Positions 29,301-31,996 of a stretch of DNA of 61,526 nucleotides are shown here, one piece after another. Location of the stretch: contig JAIXZA010000155.1 of assembly GCA_027489965.1 (NCBI GenBank), positions 1-61,526 on the forward strand, given 5' to 3'. The stretch's first letter is position 1. Every line of letters begins with the position of its first letter. The translations under genes and the position numbers were made by a program. The notes under the pieces are model-generated. The model made no database searches. It worked only from the letters and a program-made list of their open reading frames with translations, and had not been told where the DNA came from. Source of the stretch: Verrucomicrobiaceae bacterium. Lineage in GTDB: Bacteria > Verrucomicrobiota > Verrucomicrobiia > Verrucomicrobiales > Verrucomicrobiaceae.

Positions 29301-31996
29301 CCGCCGGGAGCGGTGACCTTGGTGGCAAAGGTGAAGAACTGGCCGTTGGTGAAGTTATGGTCCGCAGCATAGAAGTCTGTGCCCGCTGCGGAGAAGGCTG
29401 ATAGCGCAACCCAAGTATCAGAAGCATCGAAGGTGGCGTCACTGGACACGACGAGGAAGGCGGCACCTCCGTTGTCAAAGGCAGCCTGAGGGACGGCGAC
29501 TTTCACGCTGCCGACGGTGCCAGTCTCGGCGATTTTCCACTGACGAGCGAGGCGCTTGTTGGAAGGATTGCCCACAGGAGCGGTGATGTTGGTGTTGGCG
29601 GTCATCGCGCCATTGTTATCACCCCAAAGCATGAAGCTCTTGTCAGCGGAGAAGGTGCTGGTGTTGGCGGCATTGGTATCAGCGATGCCGCCGAGGCCGA
29701 TGGAGAGGACGTGATTGCCCTCCATATTGCGGGATTGCTTCTGGCTGAGACCAGCCACGTCATCACGACCGATACCGGCGATGCGGCTGTCATAACCACC
29801 GCTGCCGCCCACATCCCAAAGTGTGGCTGGGGAAGCTCCGCTGGCGAGGTAGTCGTCCTGAAGGGTAATGCCGTATTTGACGGCGAGGTAGGTGTTCACC
29901 TGGCGATGCTCGACATCCGTGAGCACGCGGTTATAGACGATGACTTCGGAAATCTGACCATCCATGAGTTCGCCACCGGTGGTCTCAGCACCGATGGAAA
30001 GAAGTGCGCCGGAAGCTGGGAAGTCGCCATTGGCAGGAGATTTCGTGACACGATTGGCGATGCCGTTGACGCTGATGCCGATGTTGTTGGCTCCGTCAGC
30101 GTTGTTGGCATAGGTATTGAAGATGGTCGGCGTATCGATCGGGAAGGCGGTGAAGTCCGTGCCCGGCGTCACACCGAGGTCAGCGTAAACACCGTCGATA
30201 TACATGTCTGGCTTACCAGCATACCAGTGCAGAGATGGATAATCCGCAACACCGCCAAAGCTGATGATGGTGCGGTGAGCACCTGCGGTGGTATGAGTGT
30301 CACTGACCGAGAAGATGGTAACGGGGTCTGCAAATGTGGTGTCACCGACGATATTGAAGACGGTGTTGGGATTGCGGAAGAGGATGTCGTTGTTGAAGTC
30401 GAGAGCTGGGTTGTAGTTCATGCCAGTCGTCCGAAGCGTGGGCTTGTAGATGGCATTGGTCTGCTCAAGGTTATTGCAGGTGGCGGAGGTGTCGTTCCAA
30501 GCACCGACGGCAGCACCATTAGCGGTGGCGTCCAGGCCACGGTCAGCACGGAGCCAGAGGCGGAGATTTGAAGTCACAGCGCCTGGGGCCATGAACTTGG
30601 AGCCGAAGCTGAAGTAGGCTCCGTTAGGAAGATCGGCAGCAGGCACATCAGCGTAGAGGTAGTTCACACCGTCATCCACCAGCGGGAAGGCCTTGTCGTC
30701 AGTGGCGTTGCCATCAAAGACGCTGTTCGTCTTGGAGATCAAGAGCGAGCGTGCTGCATCACTAGGCATGGAGCAGGAACGTGGAATGGCGATGCGCACT
30801 GAACCGATGCCGGAACCCGTGCGGGCGACCGTCCAGATACGAGGCATGCGATTTTCCAAACCGGCAAAACCGCTGAGCGCCACAAAGTCGGTGCCAGCGG
30901 TGGAGAGGTTGTTGTTACCCCAGAGTAGGAAGCTCTTATCAGAAGAGATGGTGCCGGTATTGGCGGCGTTGGTCGTAGCGATGCTGCCCACTCCTATGGT
31001 GACAATATCGTCTGCGTTTGCTGAGCGGCTTTGCTTTTGAAGCAAGGCTGAGGCGTCGTCCCGTCCGATACCCGTGATGTCATTGTTCCAAAGTGCGGCA
31101 GCACCGAAGTCCCACACGGCGGTGCCTGAGCTATCCACAAAATCATGTCCCAGCGAGAAACCGTATTTCAGACCGAGATAGGATTCCACCTTTTCCACAT
31201 CTGCGTCAGAGAGGGCTGAATCAAAGAAGATGGCCTCAGAGATGAAACCTCTGGAGTTTTCGCCGTTTGAGCCGCCGAGGTTGATCTTAATAGTGGATGA
31301 GTTCGTGGCCGTGCCTGTCTGCAACTGCACACCGGACTGGCTGAACTTCACATTCGTGCCATTGCGGCGAGTCATGTAGAGCTTCGGATTGGTCGTAGCC
31401 GTCTGCCCGAAACCCGCGCCGTGCCATGCCGGGTTGCCATCAAGGAAGAGCACGTCTTCCTTGTTCGCCCACCAGCCAAAGAGAGTGTTCCCCACTTGGC
31501 TGCCAGCGAGGCGCTGATTGTCGGTGCCCTCCATCTTACCGACCAGGAAGTAGGTCCAGTTGGCGTTGTAGGAGTAAGTCGTGTCATGGAAATCATCCAC
31601 GCCGTCATAGAAGACCCCCGGGTTGAAGTTGAAGCTGTTCAATTTCAACCGTGGCACGTTGGCGTCCGCCGCAGTGCCAGCGACTGCGTGGTTGGAAGGA
31701 ACCCCTGCCCCGGAAGGACCGAAGTTCGATGTTTCCCAAGCCTCCACCGCGCCATCTTGAACAGCCGTACCAGTGCGGGCAGCATCATTGGCCTTTAACC
31801 AAAGTTGCAAGTTCGTCCCAACATTGCCAGGGGCAGTTTGGGCCTGACCAATGACAGCGATGCCAAGAAACGAAAATAACATCAACACACTCCACACAAG
31901 ATGCGCGCTTCCGGCTAAGAGGCGCGACCAGGCAATCGAGCTGGCCTGCACTGTGCTTAGCGCTAGGTCTGAGGTTGGTAAGTGGCTTTTTTTCAT
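3923..31996 (-). CDS. Giant secreted multidomain protein (~9,357 aa): ConA-like/QKQS modules, PA14, TSP3 calcium repeats, verrucomicrobial C-terminal module
   Basis: One uninterrupted frame of 28,074 bp. The start at 31996 (MKKSHLPTSD) was chosen because a signal peptide follows at once (hydrophobic WSVLMLFSFLGIAVIG, likely cleavage near residue 53, GQAQ-T); the 120 in-frame codons upstream are Pro/Ser-rich and look non-coding. Order: residues ~54-3770 hold seven LamG/ConA-like modules each ending in an IGRDD...LxQKQS element, with PA14 and other beta-sandwich-like inserts; ~3770-4710 further domains mixed with calcium repeats; ~4710-8880 almost pure thrombospondin-type-3 repeats (DxDxDGxxD); the last ~475 residues a Gly/Ser/Thr-rich C-terminal region. 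Known roles of such parts are calcium binding and glycan or surface binding, so a very long calcium-stiffened adhesin or matrix protein is inferred. No PEP-CTERM, T9SS, LPXTG or autotransporter end is visible, so anchoring is unclear. No frameshift or internal stop interrupts it. Confidence 0.95.
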   Translation of the reverse strand: MKKSHLPTSDLALSTVQASSIAWSRLLAGSAHLVWSVLMLFSFLGIAVIGQAQTAPGNVGTNLQLWLKANDAARTGTAVQDGAVEAWETSNFGPSGAGVPSNHAVAGTAADANVPRLKLNSFNFNPGVFYDGVDDFHDTTYSYNANWTYFLVGKMEGTDNQRLAGSQVGNTLFGWWANKEDVLFLDGNPAWHGAGFGQTATTNPKLYMTRRNGTNVKFSQSGVQLQTGTATNSSTIKINLGGSNGENSRGFISEAIFFDSALSDADVEKVESYLGLKYGFSLGHDFVDSSGTAVWDFGAAALWNNDITGIGRDDASALLQKQSRSANADDIVTIGVGSIATTNAANTGTISSDKSFLLWGNNNLSTAGTDFVALSGFAGLENRMPRIWTVARTGSGIGSVRIAIPRSCSMPSDAARSLLISKTNSVFDGNATDDKAFPLVDDGVNYLYADVPAADLPNGAYFSFGSKFMAPGAVTSNLRLWLRADRGLDATANGAAVGAWNDTSATCNNLEQTNAIYKPTLRTTGMNYNPALDFNNDILFRNPNTVFNIVGDTTFADPVTIFSVSDTHTTAGAHRTIISFGGVADYPSLHWYAGKPDMYIDGVYADLGVTPGTDFTAFPIDTPTIFNTYANNADGANNIGISVNGIANRVTKSPANGDFPASGALLSIGAETTGGELMDGQISEVIVYNRVLTDVEHRQVNTYLAVKYGITLQDDYLASGASPATLWDVGGSGGYDSRIAGIGRDDVAGLSQKQSRNMEGNHVLSIGLGGIADTNAANTSTFSADKSFMLWGDNNGAMTANTNITAPVGNPSNKRLARQWKIAETGTVGSVKVAVPQAAFDNGGAAFLVVSSDATFDASDTWVALSAFSAAGTDFYAADHNFTNGQFFTFATKVTAPGGLGSNLELWMRSDYGVTGTSAITRWVDMNNQAHTPATYTGDPALLSDQSSLLNFNPVVEFDIDDWIRWDGDGFSNSFTQGEVFAVGKEVAPRTGDHGSLFYFGGNAGGYYTYVNEYIYEAFGSVDRKVWQPHTVTGAGEGLAGVTLTGPARDTTAFNIINYSSKASEWRAAFNGAQIALDTSHTVQWTGGLPIIGARHGHPTYGGRLAEIILTNRVLTAAEREQINTYLGIKYGISLGHDYKDSSGTIVWDVGASGGFDNDIAGVGRDDTTALNQKQSHSVETDEFLTMGLGSIALSNSANAATLAADKTFMIWGNNNLATTASVAITPPAATNATHRLARIWKVDETGTVGSMKVAVDAGSVGNGGPVFLVVSSDATFDASDTWKPMSALSVGTNTYLAADHDFGDGNHFTFATYVASAGNVAGASLWFTAGSGTNANTEGSTVSQWRSSEGSTVIASQGTAGAQPIYRAGTGSSAAAFNFNPSVYFDGGDNLINSSTLNLGTATGGMSAYMVHSYAGGVVGFQWVNTSNGRIKMKADGPQVITNGAGATGTNNQYFGAPNSYANINSLRGTPTGITGRKDGVQATTSANNVPEATNGIYLGSNANTGEKMVGGLAEIIVFPTTLSANDNARVESYLGLKYGVTLGGNGSTTAYYQFGDGVTNIDIWPSNTGYHNDIVGIGFDLRTGLNQKQSRSVASNVLTIGLGSIAESNTANPNTFAADRTFLVTGHNGSATTFTGGAAPWAGVQYRRMARVWKADETGAVGNLVISVPASVLTTVGSSLPKLVWSADATINGSDTQYPMALNGANYEVTVPAADVADGFFTFVSRTDLDGDGLVESADLDDDGDGIVDDVEDQVPTSASWTTWASVTGGNTATGSLTLPSGAVTVTLTNSQNNIAGINAIDWADGNFAGAMPSTYTSNVYTYHGAGAVNTVTFSQPVDNPIITIFSNNGNTFVFDRPFEVLGTATTQTINSTTSITGVGEGQVALRFSGRGITSFSYTSSIYENWTGISVGAYNVPLVDSDGDGFTDSVDLDSDNDGIPDNIEAQSTAGYRAPGTAVDGSGRLTAYGTGITPVDTDGDTIPDYLDGDSNNMYGSDTLQAGVSPGTADVDLDGILDGVDSNTSAFGPVAAGITNLFAAYPDNTVELDFRLLGAPGCLTTGSIGNGNLVQNGDFGTGNLSFWSATGNWGYEAPGHAANYGDNVTDQTLSQWVNNLLTARDVSGNITLTFKVRANNVNNFPTVPTANVASLDVYLGGTQYAAIDNDNTNTITVAAMNGATRTPATFAVQTTAQAPTNLVTLVIPWSSASNSALLEFKFSANGDDYAIDDVTITGKVASSTVGLWLKADTGATGSNWMDWSGNGNDFSQSNTTLQPVNTVNGFNFNPVMRFDGSNDRLERSTSTGFPLGTAGRTFLTVSRPNAGSSGGWHFSYGAAATNQNSGTLAIHPNFVYASISGLANDHVVNGEFNINPIMLATTTYNGTQSKIWSMGADRGARTASPVWNTVNGPARIGSRSDSIEFFNGDIAEVLFFNSVLSDTDREKVESYLAIKYGLTLGHDYVSGDGTLLWDVGNSGGYDSDITAIGRDDCQQLNQKQSRNSSDQDILTVGNVSIAASNGANTNNFTADKTFLLWGSNGGATGFCSDEIPGLTTHRRMSRVWKLNEVGSVGAVKVSLPQTSLYGTNPRLIWSADDAFTSADTVLTMASVGANYEVTIPAGQTADGFITLAAEYSPTPAGIGSGTGFWLTADATENANLRGFMKYRAFNVSPSGNTVDNIPTTGGTTGLVSALSPSAVRNNAGLTGTAISARFTGKITITTAGDYTFYSTSDDGSALYIDSQLVIDNDGIHGPLDRQATVTLSAGDHDIIGEWFDVNATATVFAISYSGPDTSGIETSLQGNSVIHSGPAEAGYTRWIDWSLSDNTAAPGSTATTPITIANGLNWNPTLNFTGTQTLEFANAFTNSYTAGEYLVVTKENAVDTDDGPAVFFGGGTGIANQHYTWSNGGIYEIFGTTDRLGWTPSSGAILDGKAGVASITGGNVSTATWNAYHVYAKANDWGAGFNGAWAAQSSTNTVAFIGESRIGANLNRFNYFKGQIAEIMLFNRKLTTIERNRALSYYGIKYGIQQTQDYLSGHGLTLWDVGNSGGFDNDIAGIGRDDCERLHQKQSRSINTDDIITMSHGGALLPSNLSSGRELTKDSSFLLWGNNNGSSTTFTTPVYGFTTDNVDRISGRQWKVSRKNLNGDGIGSVRIMIPRGHLFPDTGVKKILVSSNATFDSSDSLYTLTDDNSAYLYADLTPAQLPDGAVFALAAKAPPVPGCVDLGLRAWYKADDIRANLVSNGHFTTNFNGWTRTGNVLHSSQGMVFNSGDVTPNGVLYQDITTVPGQNYMLTYNDHSGGAGGGNVGIRVDLLDGTTVLATNQRLMPTGAPLMRQTVQFVATSATTRVQFTDISTHTINLDAWMDNVIVFNTSTPTMAANGSEVEVWRDMLQGFPAYAGYTTGLRPTFRTSGGSAFFNYNPHLDFDANDFLMTQVGMLAAGDQVETFIIASKADGGTVGDLMGWTATGWQGGGGESDHPEIVDTVTDFRLGNRNGGGWIAPSMTSARVTGKPYLYSTAWSQTATAKLRIALDGGTAVTGTANPGANGTLETIFGDTTADDNDFNGNIAEAAVYTTRFLDTDGNREKIQSYMAIKYGITLGHDYYSPDYDGTNGATTRVYVRTGFSNDIAGIGREDCMALNQKQSRSVNNANAPVMALGAVYNTNAENPGVLADGSYTIWGHDGTAMTFGSAFGDKPTIVPMTRKWKVMETGAQGVIHVRIPAAAFGTLAADETPLVIYSLDSTITSADSRSVMTKSGADYYVSLNFKDAGTSYFTFGKSVLDADGDGVGNGTDLDDDNDGILDTNELASGGGNLDTDNDGIPNHLDNDSDNDGIPDFVEAQPNGSIIYPSGIGFVQCESIGWWHNSPTNTVSSDYGNKPNAFVQSAGIEAAGSGLMRTITGGYAKLGGVDQATLAAAVTAGDFLTYTFTTSATMTPGSNITEFRWGRVADPSAYNYTVGVQISNNGGTSFTDVVPAFGITDPGPVTKTTSAFPATNYVLQPNTTYTVRVPIFARASTGLPAYDDFTIEMCSPGFQDQDQDGIDDNFDSATGACPSTDFGNAGFEEPSMGGAGLTFFRDASTTDSNKVPFWRTTATDKYFEFWKTGFGGVPAYEGTQFIELNAFQVGHVFREVATTAGTVMKFKFAHRGRAGVDTLALRIGPANIGTLTSSYNVRIVRTGNTAWKLYEGTYTVPAGQSTTRFQFTSVAAAGGNASVGNFLDGVFFGCENGSKFGPIDTDRDGLNDYLDTDSDGSLTIPSGGLDERAGTDTVEAGSNPTHPQDSDFDGIPDYRDPLGTVPDLDGDGLRNDVDLDDDGDGITDATEDNGEVDSDGDDIPDSQDTDSDNDGKLDMLEGHDYNSNGVGDIVPSGIDANRDGLDDAFATAAPGQDTDDDGIPDFRDTDDDNDGKLTINDTGTTTAGLPKYLIADADDDGVTDAVDVDDDNDGLLDTAEFSDNDQDGIADYLDTDSDNDNIPDWQEAQAHGQTIFPASTFMDADADGLRDEWDAQPFPCTPGNRLVNGNFEAPVVPNNADARFLWSLVNDADATGGNAANAVVGWSTTASDDKVQIFKTGYKATLAGAAFTAPEGNQWAEINGAATGFMYQDVSAVPNEIIQYSFRHRGRFATDWMELRLGAASTAVNQVLPLSSRVRAISTSTAGWVTYSGTYQVPSTFNATTDKIRFQFQALSGGYLSNFIDDFRFECPANGSRVSIVADTDADGTPDIYDANSDADATSDLTEAGDTNLATLTPDTDKDGIPDFRDPVANNPDPDGDGLSSDVDLDDDGDGIPDTLEGDGLVDIDLDGTPDSRDADSDGDGIADLLEGHDANMDGVADVVPTSTDANNNGIADVFESAAAPQDTDGDGVPDFQDADDDGDSVPTATERGTATSAPFPNSDSTDRPDYLDADDDNDGVLTLNERPDSNGDGIPDDRDSDGNGTPDYKQSDNDGDGIPSSIEGFADTDGDGAPDNGDLDSDNDGILDAIEAQVGDWDNDSNTPNTPKDTDGDNVPDFRDLDSDNDGINDVIEAGGTDANGNGMIDPPSTGAADADGDGLIDTVDNIGGTVTNGTPLTVPDTDGDGKKNYVDLDSDNDTLTDLREGGSNGTDADGDGVVDGPDTDSDGIMNSVDGFAGRGDANSPALPEQGGADSDSIPDYLDPDSNGDGVPDIDVNGFGALDVDGDGDIDGPLTDADGDGIEDRADADAGAFGGIVTPDTDGDGTPDYTDTDDDNDTIPDSVECVTGAPCPDTDRDGIPDKQDLDSDGDGMSDTQEVGSNVNTPKDTDGDTIPDFKDLDSDNDGLNDVRENGGTDANGDAKQDGADTDGNGIVNTVDTDNGGTALTAPDTDGDGTKDWQDLDSDNDGVTDLVESGQNGTDAAAPKGVVDGPDADGDGIMDSVDNNDAGFGETADPVPASSDADGTPDFRDLDSDGDGTRDIVEAGLGTKDGNSDGKVDGNADADGDGLLDSIDSDDVNFGGTGLLDTDNDGTPDNTDTDDDNDGITDAIEGTGDLDGDGVANNVDLDSDGDGLTDQDEGTTDTDGDGVANYKDLDSDNDGLSDLLEAGGNDNGTGKALGTDADGDGLADSVDPVVSGGFAGTPLADADTDGDGVKNRIDLDSDNDSLSDLLEGGSGGIDANADGVVDGPDADGDGISDSVDRNDALFGNTAVTLVIPDSDGDNTPNYLELDSNNDGTRDIVGTPNAALDANGDGKVDDTTDTDGDGIPNSLDTNDALFGGIPAPDADNDGVSDSLDLDDDNDGIPDTLEGSADADGDGLPNFKDLDSDGDGIFDSVESGSAKDSNGDGKVGTGDTGFTSYGSNGLANSVETNDTGAAGPNYSITDSDGDSVPNSLENNNVDTDGDGTKNNLDNNDDGDATLTGQELGAGGALNPADTDNDGIVDYLDKATGTGADTSVAGSGDSDGDGLSDAQEGPISRDTDRDGIPDYMDSDDDGDGISTSQEGPLTKDTDGDGIVDFRDLDSDNDGLPDSVEKGSTATAQDTDGDGVPNFRDLDSDNDGLNDVVEAGGTDGNGDGMIGSAPITDADQDGLADSVDTTFGSVTTGTALTMPNTDGDSLPNYLDLDSDNDLISDLVEGGSNGADTNKDGKVDGPDTDGDGLSDSADGTPAAFGDSASPAIPNSDSSGGADYADPTNGTALDIDRAGFGGLDANNDGVVDTFVDADGDGIADIADTVNGNGGLGLKDSDGDGTADITDTDDDGDGLTDVIEGLGDTDGDGVTDSQDPDSDGDGISDLTERGSTATARDSDGDGKPDYKDLDSDNDGINDVLEAGGTDANGDGKQDGDDIDMDGVADTIDNARGSVVTGTPLAVTNSDGDAAPDYRDLDSDNDSISDLVEGNSGGTDADKDGKIDGTTDADNDGILDGVDGFVGFGDASSPALPNSDSGSSNADALPDYRDLDSDGDLVPDIDMNGNGGLDADNDGDLDNASDTDGDGIANAVDRRNSTTNSGGLGLRDSDGDGTPNLTDTDDDNDGVPDSIECPPGGPCPDTDGDGLSDMIDIDCDGDGISDMVEGTTDTDGDGVADAHDLDSDNDGINDVIEAGGVDANGDGRVDLATDVDQDGWADALDNVGGSVTNGTPLPAPDTDGDGVPNWRDLDSDNDGVSDLVESGNGAADTNNDGRADGTDTDGDGIQSSVDGSTIYGDAGSSVLPNTDGTGLPDYLDLDSDGDGINDIVENGLAGKDTDNDGKVDGTADTDGDGILNAVDSIVGPGGLGIVDSDNDGTPDATDTDDDGDGILDTVEGTGDLDGDGVINSQDVDSDGDGIRDNVEGATADYDSDGVLNYRDLDSDNDGISDAVEAGGVDANGDGAMDGTVGANGIVGVGLTPRNSDNDALPDYTDLDSDNDSVSDLIEGGSGATDTNNDGVADGTDTDGDGIRSSVDGKATWGDLNSPAAPDSDNDGTADYRELDKNNDGTFDIVGAGRGALDANNDGRVDGIDDADNDGIPDAADVNPAIYGFEMIPSADPDGDGIPTDQEGLGDLDGDGIANNADKDTDGDGIPDSIEAGADPAHPVDTDGDGIADFKDLDSDNDGYNDVNEALGVDNNRDGRADGFDLNTDGVIDSALFPVDTDFDGQEDFRDLDSDNDALMDAVENGQLGTDANNDGVVDGPDSDGDGIMNSVDNRAGYGEQLNPAAPVVTNTDFDGFPNYRDLDSDGDGLTDLVEAGLGALDTNGDGKVDNNTDADMDGIPDGRDGKVGYGTGVIIDTDFDGVTDSLDLDDDGDGISDALEGAGDTDGDGIPNSKDLDSDNDGINDVREVGLTDVNGDGKADGTDGNTDGIVDTAATAPLRDTDGDGTPDFRDLDSDNDSISDLAENGPAGVAAADTNGDGMLSTADTGVTDIDNDGVMSAADGSPLAYGDTSDPAPVNTDGDSLPNYLDGDSDGDGTTDLVEAGRDAAALDPDGDGFIEAPQSADADGDGLADPVDVNDSAFGGAITVDIDGDGMVNTADRDIDGDGILNIFDTDTDGDGIPNATDTDDDNDGTADGTDTTPTGVGTSTDFDGDGIPNTTDIDLDNDGTLNIHDTDADGNGVANTTSTDDDSDGTADGTDSTPVGPGSSTDFDNDGIPNNLDADLDGDGIANVFDTDTDGDGIPNTTDTDDDNDGTLDVTDTTPTGLGTLTDIDGDGTPNITDPNMDGDGIVNPLDSDVDGDGIPNGTDTDDDNDGTPDVSDPTPQGPGSLADLDGDGIPNVDDADMDGDGILNVHDTDTDGDGTPNATDADDDNDGPPDGTDTTPQGKGTAADFDGDGIPNATDIDMDGDGVLNVSDNDVDGDGIPNATDTDDDNDGTLDAAPDTTPTGPGSNTDFDNDGILNDDDVDMDGDGIINVHDTDTDGDGTANTTDTDDDNDGTLDAAPDTTPTGKGTATDFDGDGIPNTTDPDMDGDGVNNVSDPDVDGDGIPNATDADDENDGTPDGTDTTPTGPGSTNDIDGDGILNDQDVDLDGDGVINVFDTDTDGDGTANTTDTDDDNDGTLDAAPDASPTGLGTLADNDGDGIPNATDADQDGDGVNNALDTDVDGDGISNATDTDDDNDGTADSTDTTPQGFGTIADLDGDGIPNSSDPDMDGDGIINIFDTDTDGDGTPNTTDTDDDNDGTPDVTDTTPTGPGTSSDFDGDGIPNTTDPDLDGDGVNNSVDPDIDGDGIPNATDTDDDNDGTPDGTDTTPSGPGSATDTDGDGIPNSSDPDIDGDGINNVFDTDIDGDGTPNISDTDSDSDGTADLTDTTPSGIGTLPDIDGDGIPNAQDPDLDGDGIVNTLDPDTDNDGIPNATDTDDDQDGTPDAAPDTTPTGTGTVADLDGDGIPNASDPDQDGDGINNVFDNDVDGDGTANATDADDDQDGTADGTDTSITGLGTLPDVDGDTIPNAQDADMDGDGIVNALDPDIDNDGIPNATDTDDDQDGIPDTTDTTPGGHGTSNDLDGDGIPNTTDTDIDGDGILNVHDTDTDGDGTPNTTDTDDDQDGTLDAAPDSTPTGTGTPTDFDGDGIPNTTDPDMDGDGVLNVVDPDVDGDGIPNATDTDDDNDGTPDAAPDTTPTGPGTSTDFDGDGIPNTTDMDLDGDGVNNDVDPDVDGDGIPNVTDTDDDGDGILDGADPTPTGPSGIDTDGDGAPDNVDTDDDGDGILDTTETINALNGGDTDGDGVPDSRDLDSDNDGINDVWEAGGTDANGDGKKDTPGTIIPPDSDSDGRPDYADLDSDNDGISDIKENGPAGIDANNDGLADGTDVDGDGIMSSVDSAPTVRGDLNDQAPKNTDGADLPDYLDLNSDNAGARDIVVGGLPDANNDGKVDAPATDADSDGWADVADPNDAAFGGPAPSNDIDNDGILNGVDPDMDGDGIPNDQDPDTDGDGIPNSTDTDDDNDGTDDSTDTTPTGFVPAPYDTWRSTTPSSGPNPSSNVDFDRLTDLMEYAFGSDPATGVPVVQGNTSAAVSGNTGLNVTPASDGSYDISYRRPLGGRSDVTYTLQRSTNLADWITVSTVPTITSNLDGTETVKWTAAGAAGSKGFTRLKLDLAAPATTQYTWVEGWQSPTVMGQYQTVSHNFVKKPVYSCTITTASGSTLNVPATEARDLRTYMTATKSYYVEITNGSAEGHRIDVNYAASTAQSIALNLSSPHNTTSTLPSGLDGATFLVREHVTLADIMPKASFTGGSTASAADQVQVFTNGAWGTYYLLDARPGAPTFYYWSLPGGVVNHDGLVIAPGTGVMGKHRTTTDNDTFTQVGEVRMNQFRMKVPAGTSLSSGGYPLDDSPNSRAHTISNGFFGSVSASASDQIQLWNGDTTPNSPGYGVYWLLNGNASNQFWRPTATFSNENNNTFLKAGRSQFIKRATTAPVLNLVIPRPWNP
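6110..9640 (-). repeat. ~183-bp tandem array (about 19 copies) inside the calcium-repeat region
   Basis: A regular unit of ~61 residues: a TPTGPG-type spacer, then four calcium loops (TDFDGDGIPNTTD, DMDGDGV.N..D, DVDGDGIPNATD, TDDDNDGTPD). Nineteen spacers of the kind TPxGxG can be read; variants carry a 2-3 residue insert (AAPD). The copies are diverged, not identical, so the array is not a very recent expansion. It lies between the ninth and tenth of the larger ~0.8-kb units. Confidence 0.9.
10000..17060 (-). repeat. ~0.7-0.8-kb superunits of calcium repeats (nine copies here, a tenth at ~5.4-6.1 kb)
   Basis: Landmarks recur in fixed order: a block like INDVIEAGGTDANGDG, then SDLVEGG..TDANNDGVVDGPD, then a SPALPNSD spacer with PDYLDLDSDGDG, then DIVEAG, then DTDDDNDGIPD. 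The EAGG-type landmark falls near 16,915, 16,090, 15,310, 13,940, 13,140, 12,330, 11,550, 10,845 and 10,170, and once more near 5,965. Most spacings are 670-820 bp; the 15,310-13,940 gap holds a degenerate unit. Confidence 0.85.
17870..20460 (-). other. Three non-repeat beta-sandwich-like domains between calcium repeats in the giant protein
   Basis: Domain 1 at ~20,460-19,910; domain 2 at ~19,850-19,310; domain 3 at ~18,490-17,870, separated by short TSP3 stretches. Domains 2 and 3 are homologous to each other: both have an N-G-(N)-F-E-x-P opening, a polar core ending EF/QIFKTG, a G-x-Q-x-x-E-(L/I)-N segment, FxFxHRGRxxxD and a RFQF...F-(L/I)-D-x-x-x-F end. They resemble DUF642/carbohydrate-binding-like secreted domains. 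Ligands are unknown. Confidence 0.6.
20690..31840 (-). repeat. Seven ConA-like/LamG + QKQS modules in the N-terminal third of the giant protein
   Basis: Each module is ~400 residues. It opens with LWLKAD-like sequence and a LamG-like sandwich, then KVESYLGLKYGxxLGHDY, W(D)VG..xxNDIAGIGRDD..xLxQKQSRS, a DKSFLLWGNNN-type strand, RxWKV.ETG.VGSVK(V/I)xxP and ends in FTFA. QKQS elements lie near 31,030, 29,735, 28,475, 27,220, 24,510, 22,795 and 21,070. The fourth module has GFDL where the others have GRDD or GRED. Such modules are frequent in Bacteroidetes and Verrucomicrobia surface proteins (the second half is, from memory, DUF8202). Between modules 4 and 5 (~26,820-25,290) lie TSP3 loops and two other domains. 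Confidence 0.85.
23600..24030 (-). other. PA14 domain nested in module 6 of the giant protein
   Basis: The segment has the PA14 signature: GKITITTAGDYTFYSTSDDG, ALYIDSQLVIDNDG and an AGDHDIIGEWFD strand. PA14 domains bind glycans or mediate assembly. It sits between the opening GFWLTADAT of a ConA-like module and that module's own YTRWIDWS strand, i.e. as an insertion in a surface loop. Confidence 0.85.
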
